Shown here piece by piece: positions 6,052 through 10,604 of a stretch of 12,253 bases of DNA. Under the pieces are notes generated by a model. That model was given only the letters and a program-made list of their open reading frames with translations, ran no database searches and was not told where the DNA came from. Within the stretch, counting starts at the first letter, position 1; the number at the start of each line of letters is the position of its first letter. The translations under genes were made by a program, and so were the position numbers. The stretch is from Nitrososphaerota archaeon (lineage in GTDB: Archaea; Thermoproteota; Nitrososphaeria; Nitrososphaerales; CADDZS01), in NCBI GenBank assembly GCA_027886795.1, contig JAPCJU010000018.1, positions 1-12,253 on the forward strand, read 5' to 3'.

Positions 6052-6249
6052 TTGAGCAGATACCGAATTACCCTTGAAAGCGATACGCCCGATCGAACGC
6101 TATACATTTTCACGGCGGAGTTGGACGTTTCTCCGGCAAGTGCCCGCAATCTTGGAAAATTTGTCGGGGCCGTAAAAGAGAAACTAATGGATACAAGGAA
6201 AGAAGTATTTCCTACCGGAAAAATTGTAAGTATCGAAGCGCTAAATTAA
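6052..6249 (+). CDS. Small hypothetical protein (65 aa)
   Basis: Encodes RYRITLESDTPDRTLYIFTA, then ELDVSPASARNLGKFVGAVK and a last strand GKIVSIEAL, an alternating beta/helix pattern that looks like a compact alpha-beta domain. No family is recognised; a distant likeness to small Pcc1-type folds was considered and not supported. No ATG lies at the beginning; TTG at 6052 is the first start, and a TATA-like box 31 bases upstream agrees with it. The opposite strand holds a longer-looking frame (5919-6149) that is its shadow. A 31-codon frame beginning ATG at 6250 directly abuts the stop (TAAATG) and could be co-translated, but it is too short to judge. Confidence 0.55.
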   Translation: MSRYRITLESDTPDRTLYIFTAELDVSPASARNLGKFVGAVKEKLMDTRKEVFPTGKIVSIEALN

Positions 6250-6378
6250 ATGGTTCTTCTAGTTATCGAGAATGAAAATTCCGTAAAAGGACGGCTGAAG
6301 TATTTTCATCACTGGTTCATCCACATTCTTCTTTTTATGAGCTAGTAGCTCCCAAGAAGAAAGAGAAGTAAACAAATC

Positions 6379-6579
6379 ATGTCTGTAGCACTCGAGCTGT
6401 CTAAACCTGAAGATCAATCAGAGGTTTACACAGAATTGATAATCGTTGATGGTAAGGCGGTCAGAGCTACGAAACAAAACTCTAGGAATCGCCACTGTAG
6501 AGAATGCAGCTGTATTTGCTATCATTGTCCAGCCCAACATACTTGTTGCACAATGACGGTTTGTTGCGGCGATAAGTAA
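6379..6579 (+). CDS. Small protein with nine-cysteine C-terminal cluster (66 aa)
   Basis: Residues 1-35 are an ordinary hydrophilic/beta segment (SEVYTELIIVDGKAVRATKQ). Residues 39-66 are metal-binding-like: H39, C40, C43, C45, C47, H49, C50, H54, C56, C57, C62, C63. Nine cysteines and three histidines in 28 residues recall metallothionein-type or zinc/iron-sulfur-binding peptides, but the spacing matches no named family I know. ATG at 6379 is the natural start. A purine-rich AAGAAGAAAGAGAAG sits in front. It is the first of three closely spaced plus-strand genes (gaps of 15 and 7 bases), so it is probably an operon with the two that follow. Confidence 0.62.
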   Translation: MSVALELSKPEDQSEVYTELIIVDGKAVRATKQNSRNRHCRECSCICYHCPAQHTCCTMTVCCGDK

Positions 6580-6594
6580 TCGAAGGAAAGAAAA

Positions 6595-6942
6595 ATGACG
6601 CATACGCCGGAACAAATTGATCAATCGATAGTTGTTTTGGATGAAGTCCTGCAAAAAGTAGCCAAACTACCAGAACCAATTAGAGGAATCGAGATAAGAG
6701 GAGCAAATAGGGAAGAGAATAGACGAATGTATGAAATAATAATGAGGATATACGCGCGTGGAAGAGAGCTCACCCAGAATGTTGGTGAAAAAGCAAGTAT
6801 TCCTCTAGTCGTCTGCGATGAATGTTTGACCGTTTACCCGCTAGAGTTTACAAAGTTACCTCAATTCCGGAAAGGATGCCCTGTTGATAGTACTGCAAAT
6901 TTCACACACTTCGACATCACCTACGTTAGAAGGTACGCCTAA
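6595..6942 (+). CDS. Helical protein with C-terminal zinc-ribbon-like half (115 aa)
   Basis: The N-terminal 65 residues are predicted helical, with PEQIDQSIVVLDEVLQKVAK and a basic Arg-rich helix (NREENRRMYEIIMRIYARG). The C-terminal part has VVCDECLTVYPLEFTKLPQF and KGCPVD: C74-x2-C77 and C95, with H105 as a possible fourth ligand. This is a treble-clef or ribbon-like knuckle lacking a clear second CxxC. No family is recognised. The start ATG follows GAAGGAAAG, a fair ribosome-binding site, 15 bases after the preceding stop. Co-transcription with the Cys-rich gene upstream and the short gene downstream is likely; a shared metal-related or nucleic-acid-binding role is only suggested by the cysteines. 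Confidence 0.65.
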   Translation: MTHTPEQIDQSIVVLDEVLQKVAKLPEPIRGIEIRGANREENRRMYEIIMRIYARGRELTQNVGEKASIPLVVCDECLTVYPLEFTKLPQFRKGCPVDSTANFTHFDITYVRRYA

Positions 6943-6949
6943 AGACAAG

Positions 6950-7090
6950 ATGAGTATTCAATCCGACAAACAAAAAGCGATCCTTGAGTTAGTACAATGG
7001 ATAAAAGACTTCCATATTCTTGTTGTCTCGAACGGAAGCATTCCCATCGGCGGATCCTATTTCGAGATCCTTTCTCATGCTAAGAAATAA
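6950..7090 (+). CDS. Short hypothetical protein (46 aa), third gene of operon
   Basis: ATG at 6950 lies 7 bases after the preceding stop. The product has a hydrophilic start, a helix QKAILELVQWIKDFHI, a strand LVVSNGSIPIGGSYF and a short tail EILSHAKK. No motif or family is recognised. The close spacing and same strand argue for translational coupling with the gene before it. A longer in-frame extension upstream (from 6884) overlaps the preceding gene and is unlikely to be the start. Confidence 0.45.
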   Translation: MSIQSDKQKAILELVQWIKDFHILVVSNGSIPIGGSYFEILSHAKK

Positions 7091-7153
7091 TACAATCTCT
7101 CAGAGGGAGCAGTTAGGGAATACACTTTCTCCGCTCTGATGCTAGCTAGTGAA

Positions 7154-7284
7154 AAACCAGCGACAAGACCCTGAAAAGGGAAGACTGGTTTAATTGCTAC
7201 AAATTAACAGCCTGACTTGTTCTTCTAGGTTGCTCTGGTCATTCCGTCAAGGAGGGTCAGCAGCACCTGGGAGGACGTTTGACC
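7154..7284. ncRNA. Structured intergenic region, candidate non-coding RNA
   Basis: First element: AAACCAG (7154-7160) pairs with CTGGTTT (7185-7191), enclosing CCCT-GAAA-AGGG (7169-7180), a helix capped by a GNRA tetraloop. Second element: GGTCA (7237-7241) pairs with TGACC (7280-7284), with CGTC and GACG continuing the helix inside. No ORF explains the region. I do not see signatures of SRP RNA, RNase P RNA or tRNA. Strand is not determined. Confidence 0.35.
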
Positions 7285-7292
7285 TTTAGTCG

Positions 7293-7484
7293 CTAGGCAA
7301 GTGCGTCAAGAACTTCTTGATTGTACGTTGATTTAACAGAAATTAAACATCTATGTTCCAACAGATGCAGAGCGCAGAGAAATGATCCACAAATGCAGTA
7401 GAATGCTGATATTTCTTTGCAGCTAAAACAGAAAACAGTTCCTCCGATGATTTTGACCCGTTGCTTCGGTTTGGGTACATCCAC
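7293..7484 (-). CDS. AN1-like zinc-finger protein (63 aa)
   Basis: From the GTG at 7484 the product carries eight evenly placed ligands: C19-x2-C22-x7-C30-x1-C32-x4-C37-x2-H40-x3-H44-x1-C46. This order, CxxC, CxC, C, H, H-x-C, is the AN1-type double zinc site with slightly shortened loops. AN1 fingers in eukaryotes occur in ubiquitin- and stress-linked proteins; archaeal versions are small and of unknown function. GTG is chosen over the TTG at 7490 because a TATA-like TATTATTAATT is centred 26 bases upstream of the GTG, ideal for a leaderless mRNA. No neighbour is on the same strand nearby, so it is probably monocistronic. Confidence 0.75.
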   Translation of the reverse strand: MDVPKPKQRVKIIGGTVFCFSCKEISAFYCICGSFLCALHLLEHRCLISVKSTYNQEVLDALA

Positions 7485-7504
7485 GTTCAAAAAAAACTCT
7501 TTTG

Positions 7505-7515
7505 AATTAATAATA
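7505..7515 (-). promoter_or_regulatory. TATA box of the AN1-like gene
   Basis: TATTATTAATT on the minus strand, centred 26 bases upstream of the GTG start at 7484. It supports that start over the TTG six bases earlier. Confidence 0.5.
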
Positions 7516-7523
7516 GTTCCTGA

Positions 7524-7827
7524 CCGCTATTATCAAAACGCGAAACATACTTTGGGAGATCTTCTTTCTCTGAGATTCGGGGCCGGGTCGAGGGGCAAAG
7601 GAATTATTTCAATAATTTGGAAGTTATCGCTTTTCTTAAATCTCGGCTCGTTAGGCAGGCGATGCGAGGGCAGTCTAGAAAACAACGATCAAGTTGGACC
7701 CAAGCAGGTGAATTATGCTAGGAAACTTGGAACATTTATTTCACGGAAAAACTGGCTTGGGGAAACTTTTCTTTTTCTTCGTTATCGACCCGAGGATTGC
7801 CTTCCTGAATGCCTGATCCCGCTTTAG
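7524..7827 (+). pseudogene. Start-less, frameshifted plus-strand coding trace
   Basis: Between TGA 7521-7523 and TAG 7719-7721 the plus strand codes 65 protein-like residues (KRETYFGRSSFSEIRGRVEG, then QRNYFNNLEVIAFLKSRLVR and KQRSSWTQAGELC), with no ATG near the start. Another frame continues across the stop (ARKLGTFISRKNW, then LGETFLFLRYRPEDCLP) to TAG at 7827. A single frameshift near 7715 would join them into one chain of about 100 residues. I recognise no family; the basic central helix could bind nucleic acid. It may be a chance frame, but the composition is better than the competing frames here. Confidence 0.3.
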
Positions 7828-7997
7828 TGGGATCATTCGCATTTCTTAAATTATCACAAATGGTTTCGTCCAAGGTGAGAGCAGCCGAGAAAGGAATAGG
7901 TGCGAGATACCATGAACCCAAAACTAAGGATTCGCCAGCGTCATCATTCGGGCAAATAGACAACCTTAACTTCAAAGTGAGGAACGCGAAACCTAAA
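7828..7997. other. No confident gene
   Basis: Plus (7809-8084) and minus (7736-7975) frames overlap here and neither has recognisable features. A 7-bp inverted repeat TGATCCC/GGGATCA with an 8-nt loop lies just before, at 7814-7835. Confidence 0.4.
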
Positions 7998-8330
7998 TTA
8001 TATGAAAAAAAGGAATCTATTTCCGATTACCACAAAGATCGCAATTCTTTGATCGCCAGTCCTATTTTTTCTTGGTTTTTTTGAATCAATGGCATCTTTG
8101 GTTCTGGAACGGACTTGCTCAATAGCTTCTTTTTCCCATTCTGAACGATTAATTGTAGAACTCGATTGAATTTGGGGATCTATAACTAGATCGCACTGAA
8201 CCTCAAAAGTTTCGAATCTGCCAAGCACTCTTTGCCACCAGTAGTCATTTCCTTCAGTATCCCTCCAATTTTCTAGAGCCTGTGCCAATTCATCACCGCT
8301 GTTGGACAAATTCGTTTTTGTTTCGATCAT
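7998..8330 (-). CDS. Hypothetical protein (110 aa)
   Basis: ATG at 8330. The first 85 residues look like a soluble domain: DELAQALENWRDTEGNDYWW, then QRVLGRFETFEVQCDLVI and a helix SEWEKEAIEQVRSRTKDAI. The last 25 residues turn basic, then hydrophobic (KKPRKNRTGDQRIAIFVVIG, NRFLFFI). This tail follows A/T homopolymer runs and might be the product of a frameshift or a genuine C-terminal anchor. A TATA-like CTATAATAG sits about 40 bases upstream, implying a short leader. No family is recognised. It lies upstream of nothing on the same strand until the AN1-like gene. Confidence 0.5.
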   Translation of the reverse strand: MIETKTNLSNSGDELAQALENWRDTEGNDYWWQRVLGRFETFEVQCDLVIDPQIQSSSTINRSEWEKEAIEQVRSRTKDAIDSKKPRKNRTGDQRIAIFVVIGNRFLFFI

Positions 8331-8479
8331 GTCCTAAGATCGAAATGGGATTAGCGACGAACTGACTATTATAGATTCACGGTTTCGAAAATTGTCTTTC
8401 CCTGCTTTGTCTTGAGAAACAAGATTAGCATGAGTCATCATCACCACAGGAAATTCTGGTAGTTTGACCCAATTAGAAG

Positions 8480-8800
8480 TCAAGATTTCTCCCCTTCATG
8501 CTCGAGCAGAATCGTGTAAAGTAAAACCAGTACCTTCGTGATTTCCGGCATCACTCCATTATCCTTTTTGTCAGTTTTCTCAACTTTCTCTGTAGCTATC
8601 GGCGTCGCTAGAATCTGCTTAACTTTCCAACCTTTCATGCCCAATTGAGTAAGTGCGGCATTTAACGAAAGGTTTTCAAAATGACCAAGGGATTTTGTCT
8701 CTGGATGTTCTGTTTCTAAATAGGGAGGTTGGCTTACCATTTCTATATGGTCGTCGGGGAACTGCAATACTTTATACTCGACAGGCGAATGATCTGGCAT
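8480..8800 (-). CDS. DUF4177-like small protein (106 aa)
   Basis: The pattern VEYKVLQFPDD near the N-terminus, then SLNAALTQLGMKGWKVKQIL (46-64) and a final strand ITKVLVLLYTILLE (87-100), is the beta-(helix)-beta arrangement seen in DUF4177-type domains, where a Leu-Asn helix leads into a Gly-Trp turn and a beta-strand. Their function is unknown. A charged loop with EKTDKKDNG separates the last two strands. ATG at 8800 is supported by a TATA-like AATTATACTT centred 26 bases upstream, so the message is probably leaderless. The similarity is from memory of the pattern and is moderate. Confidence 0.62.
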   Translation of the reverse strand: MPDHSPVEYKVLQFPDDHIEMVSQPPYLETEHPETKSLGHFENLSLNAALTQLGMKGWKVKQILATPIATEKVEKTDKKDNGVMPEITKVLVLLYTILLEHEGEKS

Positions 8801-8820
8801 GGTTAGCTTGCAAACGTCCT

Positions 8821-8830
8821 AAGTATAATT
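8821..8830 (-). promoter_or_regulatory. TATA box of the DUF4177-like gene
   Basis: AATTATACTT on the minus strand, centred about 26 bases upstream of the ATG at 8800, the expected distance for leaderless transcription. Confidence 0.5.
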
Positions 8831-9110
8831 GGGTTTACTCGCGTTTTGACTCGAAGACTTCCACTTATCTTTGACTCGCAAGCTTCTGAAGGTTTAGATC
8901 CCGCCCAGTGCCACATGTCCTCCAATGAAGTTATGGAACATCTGAATCCTTTTGAGCATTGGAGTCAGTCGTTTTGAGTCCTCTCATTGTGCGTTCCCGA
9001 TTGCTCTGTCTTTTGATTCTTGAAGTGATAACGGCTCTCCTTATGCACTACCGTCAGGAATTCAAACTCTGCAAATTTGAAAGCTTGTTTCCTGATATTC
9101 CCTACTTATT
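8831..9110. other. Decayed region left of the integrase remnant
   Basis: No intact gene. On the minus strand short protein-like pieces occur in shifting frames: EISREYQETSFQICRV (about 9065-9115) and FAEFEFLTVVHKESRYHFKN (about 9015-9075). They could be continuations of the recombinase next door after frameshifts; similarity is too weak to claim. Nothing convincing on the plus strand. Confidence 0.35.
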
Positions 9111-9239
9111 TCAGCCACCCTCTAGTTTCAAGTAGTCAAAAAAACGTGCGAGGTCCTTTTCATAACCTCTTTTCGTGTTAGGATTCCTGATTGCCGAAAA
9201 AAATTCCGTGAGGGGATCGACCTCGATGAGGATTACCAT
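9111..9239 (-). pseudogene. Tyrosine recombinase (integrase) N-terminal remnant
   Basis: ATG at 9239 opens a 42-residue frame that ends at TGA (9113-9111). It contains PLTEFFSAIRNPNTKRGYEK and DLARFFDYLKLEGG, the SAM-like N-terminal (core-binding) motif of XerC/D-type integrases, where an R-N-T-x-x-x-Y helix is followed by an L-x-x-F-F-x-Y-L helix. Archaeal and thaumarchaeal integrases begin very similarly. The catalytic domain (R...H-x-x-R...Y) is absent; downstream bases show only scattered coding traces, so the gene is truncated and surely inactive. AT-rich TATA-like sequence (TTAATTAAGATATTTTA) lies just upstream. The start codon is only 47 bases from the 3' end of tRNA-Gly, the classic location for an integrated element's recombinase. 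Confidence 0.58.
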
Positions 9240-9320
9240 ACATTGAGGCAGATAAAATATCTTAATTAAAAACTTGAATCAAGAGTGCGGCGACCGGGAT
9301 TCGAACCCGGGTTACCAGCG

Positions 9321-9346
9321 AACTGCTCTCCTTTAACATGGGAGAA
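9321..9346 (-). other. Canonical tRNA intron (37/38) of tRNA-Gly
   Basis: 26-nt intron with internal stem TCTCC/GGAGA and splice sites CA^T and TT^C in two 3-nt bulges flanking a 4-bp central helix. This is the archaeal splicing-endonuclease substrate. Confidence 0.85.
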
Positions 9347-9369
9347 TGGCAGGCTGATGTCCTAGACCA

Positions 9370-9419
9370 GGATCTCCCGCATTTGAACTCTACAAGGAAG
9401 CTAAAAGGACAAACTGCGT
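9370..9419 (-). other. Non-canonical D-loop intron of tRNA-Gly
   Basis: Exon GTCT can pair with AGAT near the intron's 3' end, with 3-nt bulges AGA and CCT and outer helix GATC/GGTC. Inside, CGCA and TTTG pair with TGCG and CAAA. Cutting after the second bulge base gives D-loop AGTGGTCTA. Exact ends are uncertain by one or two bases. Confidence 0.7.
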
Positions 9420-9460
9420 CTAGACGATCGCCGCGTGGTCGCTCGGTTTCGCTCTGACCG

Positions 9461-9472
9461 TTAATAAGTAAA
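9461..9472 (-). promoter_or_regulatory. TATA box of tRNA-Gly
   Basis: TTTACTTATTAA on the minus strand, about 27-38 bases upstream of the tRNA 5' end at 9434. It independently supports the distal exon 1. Confidence 0.5.
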
Positions 9473-9475
9473 TAT

Positions 9476-9510
9476 CTGATTTTGATTTATCCCTAAAGTT
9501 TCAAAATCAG
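9476..9510. repeat. Long hairpin between divergent tRNA genes
   Basis: CTGATTTTGA (9476-9485) pairs perfectly with TCAAAATCAG (9501-9510). Inside, TTTA (9486-9489) pairs with TAAA (9494-9497) around a TCCC loop, with a GTT bulge. It lies between the promoters of the two tRNA genes. Function unknown. Confidence 0.7.
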
Positions 9511-9537
9511 CTAAGCTCAAGTGTCTAAACAAATAAC

Positions 9538-9547
9538 ACTTTTAACG
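9538..9547 (+). promoter_or_regulatory. TATA-like box of tRNA-Ala
   Basis: ACTTTTAACG, about 30-39 bases upstream of the tRNA-Ala 5' end at 9577. Confidence 0.35.
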
Positions 9548-9576
9548 ATACAATGAAAACAAAAGAAAAGTCTCGC

Positions 9577-9720
9577 GGGCCGGTCGTCTAGCCAGGCTGG
9601 ATTGATGTTATGTCCTCCCTAGAAACTCCCGAACGATTGTAGAATGAATTCGTGGAGATAGCTTGGTAGGATACCACTTTGGCATGGTGGGGGTCCTGGG
9701 TTCAAATCCCAGCCGGTCCA
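9577..9720 (+). tRNA. tRNA-Ala(GGC) with a 70-nt D-loop intron
   Basis: Exon 1 is 9577-9591: acceptor GGGCCGG, TC, GTCTAG. Exon 2 is about 9662-9720: rest of the D-arm (CTTGGTA-GGAT), anticodon stem CCACT/GGTGG, loop TTGGCAT with anticodon GGC, T-arm CTGGG-TTCAAAT-CCCAG, acceptor CCGGTCC and discriminator A. Acceptor pairing is complete and includes G3:U70, the identity element of alanine tRNA, which confirms both the anticodon reading and the remote exon 1. Spliced length is 74 nt. TAGC is present at both junctions, so the cut can be placed anywhere within four bases. Two T-runs downstream (9745-9756) probably terminate transcription. CCA is not encoded. A minus-strand ORF over this gene is spurious. 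Confidence 0.85.
9592..9661 (+). other. Non-canonical D-loop intron of tRNA-Ala
   Basis: The 70-nt segment interrupts the D-loop at the same place as in tRNA-Gly. Exon GTCT can pair with AGAT (9656-9659), with 3-nt bulges AGC on both sides; the outer helix is poor. The intron's 3' part shares GGAGAT with the tRNA-Gly D-loop intron. The flanking TAGC repeats make an insertion with target duplication an alternative reading. Confidence 0.65.
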
Positions 9721-9744
9721 CTTTCAGTGTTCCGATCTGCCCGG

Positions 9745-9756
9745 TTTTCGTTTTTT
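9745..9756 (+). terminator. T-rich terminator after tRNA-Ala
   Basis: TTTTCGTTTTTT starts 25 bases after the tRNA end, typical of archaeal T-run termination. Confidence 0.4.
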
Positions 9757-9761
9757 CAAGA

Positions 9762-9911
9762 ATGGATAAGTAAATCAAAAAGAAGAGCAATGTTGCAACC
9801 AACTTGTCTGACGAAAGAAGCGCGGATACTCTCCTGAACAAACAGGATAAGAAGAAAAAATCTAGAAAAAAACGGCGCGGACCCTACAGAAAGTCGAGCC
9901 CCATTCACTGA
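9762..9911 (+). CDS. Small highly basic protein, with in-frame TAA at codon 4
   Basis: The frame reads MDK, TAA (9771-9773), then 45 protein-like codons: IKKKSNVATNLSDERSADTL, then LNKQDKKKKSRKKRRGPYRK and SSPIH to TGA 9909-9911. The Lys/Arg-rich RRGPYRK segment is of a kind found in small archaeal nucleic-acid-binding or regulator tails. If the ATG at 9762 is the ancestral start the TAA is a nonsense codon (one change from CAA, Gln). Otherwise translation begins at TTG 9804, giving 35 residues with no defect. It converges with ridA, whose stop is 8 bases away, and the ridA transcription terminator tract would lie within it. Real but of unknown function. Confidence 0.42.
9855..9872 (-). terminator. 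Double T-run terminator for ridA
   Basis: On the minus strand T7 (9872-9866) and T6 (9860-9855) start about 47 bases after the ridA stop. This fits archaeal T-run termination. The same bases encode the lysine runs of the plus-strand small protein, so the tract may be a coding by-product. Confidence 0.35.
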
Positions 9912-9918
9912 AACATTC

Positions 9919-10299
9919 TCAGCGAACTCGATAAGCGATCACGTCGAGTTCTAACTTCGCATCCCTGGGAAGTCGAGAAACCTGAACCGTTGATCTCGCG
10001 GGCGGAATGTCGCCAAAAAACTCGGCGTAAACGGTATTGAAGGTGGGATAGTCCTGCATATCCGAAAGGTATACCGTGCATTTCAGAACTCTAGAAAAAT
10101 CCGACCCGGTTGAGGCGAGGACAGCCAGAATGTTATTCATGACTTGACGAGTTTGCCCCTCGATGGTAGTTGATTCGATTTCTCCCGACTTTGGGTTGAG
10201 GGCAATTTGACCCGACAAGAAAAGCAAGTCTTTGTAAGCGACTGCCTGAGAATATGGCCCTATCGCTTTCGGCGCGTCTTCAGATTTGATAGATTGCAT
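9919..10299 (-). CDS. ridA: RidA family enamine/imine deaminase
   Basis: RidA hydrolyses reactive 2-aminoacrylate and related enamines/imines made by PLP enzymes, releasing ammonia and keto acids, as a cytosolic homotrimer. All family landmarks are present: APKAIGPYSQAV (9-20), LLFLSGQIALNP (25-36), a helix QTRQVMNNILAVLASTG, KCTVYLSDMQDYPTFN, and PPARSTVQVSRLPRDAKLEL. R102 corresponds to the catalytic arginine that holds the substrate carboxylate, and E117 to the conserved acidic residue. The length of 126 is standard. ATG at 10299 is the natural start, and an AT-rich TTAATT lies about 30 bases upstream. No operon partner is evident. Confidence 0.96.
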   Translation of the reverse strand: MQSIKSEDAPKAIGPYSQAVAYKDLLFLSGQIALNPKSGEIESTTIEGQTRQVMNNILAVLASTGSDFSRVLKCTVYLSDMQDYPTFNTVYAEFFGDIPPARSTVQVSRLPRDAKLELDVIAYRVR

Positions 10300-10352
10300 C
10301 TCAGTCGATCAGTTTTAACGTTCAATTAACAATTACTCGAAGAACTGCTTAC

Positions 10353-10487
10353 CTATTTTCGTTTTACAGAGACGATTATTATCGCAATTCCAGCGATAGC
10401 TATCGCAACAATTAGTGCGATCACCGGCCCCAAATTAGCCGGTGTTTGAAGAAAGACAGATTTCAGAATTGATAGTGGAAAAATCAA
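10353..10487 (-). CDS. Tiny single-helix membrane peptide (44 aa)
   Basis: TTG at 10487 gives a short amphipathic start (FPLSILKSVFLQTPANLGP), then a 20-residue hydrophobic helix (VIALIVAIAIAGIAIIIVSV) and KRK at the end. Positive-inside topology would put the C-terminus in the cytosol. It resembles either a free-standing membrane micropeptide or the C-terminal anchor of a lost surface protein; the frame is closed upstream, so only the short form is visible. It lies between ridA and the nicotinate phosphoribosyltransferase gene on the same strand. No family is recognised. Confidence 0.42.
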   Translation of the reverse strand: MIFPLSILKSVFLQTPANLGPVIALIVAIAIAGIAIIIVSVKRK

Positions 10488-10604
10488 ATCCTAGGTTCCC
10501 GCTTCTGCCTAGTTGCAAGCCAGATTAAACTTTGCGCTTTCGGCGACAAACGTTTCACCGATGAGTTGAAAGTTCTGATCTCGCTCCTGATTTCGGAAAC
10601 TGAT

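Larger units (their letters stand above)
9286..9434 (-). tRNA. tRNA-Gly(GCC) with two introns
   Basis: Exon 1 is 9434-9420 (acceptor GCGGCGA, TC, D-stem start GTCTAG). Intron 1 is about 50 nt (9419-9370) in the D-loop. Exon 2 is 9369-9347 and ends CTGCCA, giving anticodon GCC. Intron 2 is 26 nt (9346-9321) between positions 37 and 38. Exon 3 is 9320-9286 with T-arm CCGGG-TTCGAAT-CCCGG and acceptor TCGCCGC plus discriminator A. Intron 2 forms a textbook bulge-helix-bulge: outer helix ATCAGC/GCTGGT, central CTGC/GCAG, 3-nt bulges CAT and TTC. The spliced RNA is 73 nt with a perfect 7-bp acceptor stem. If the gene is instead started at 9380, the acceptor stem and U8 fail, which is why the distal exon 1 is preferred. 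A TATA box lies at 9461-9472. CCA is not encoded. Confidence 0.85.

Noticed and set aside
5919..6149. Minus-strand ORF opposite 6052-6249
   Set aside because: Overlaps antisense the more protein-like plus-strand gene, which also has a TATA-like box.
6418..6679. Minus-strand ORFs opposite the Cys-rich operon
   Set aside because: Antisense shadows of 6379-6579 and 6595-6942.
7140..7290. SRP RNA or RNase P RNA
   Set aside because: The diagnostic conserved motifs (GGAAGG-AGCAG type SRP loop, RNase P CR I/V) were not found, so only a generic structured-RNA candidate is reported.
7736..8084. Overlapping ORFs 7736-7975 (-) and 7809-8084 (+)
   Set aside because: Neither has motifs, a promoter or convincing composition, and they conflict with each other.
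8430..8462. Ten-codon frame reading MSHHHHRKFW
   Set aside because: Too short; the histidine run looks like a tag by coincidence and has no context supporting a gene.
9286..9380. tRNA-Gly starting at 9380 with only one intron
   Set aside because: Its acceptor stem has only four clean pairs, U8 and A14 are missing and the mature length would be 69 nt; exon 1 at 9434-9420 repairs all of this.
9608..9841. Minus-strand ORF with DRLGFEPRTPTMPKW
   Set aside because: Classic spurious translation of the reverse strand of a tRNA (GFEPRTPTMP is a typical tRNA-shadow peptide); it overlaps tRNA-Ala exon 2.
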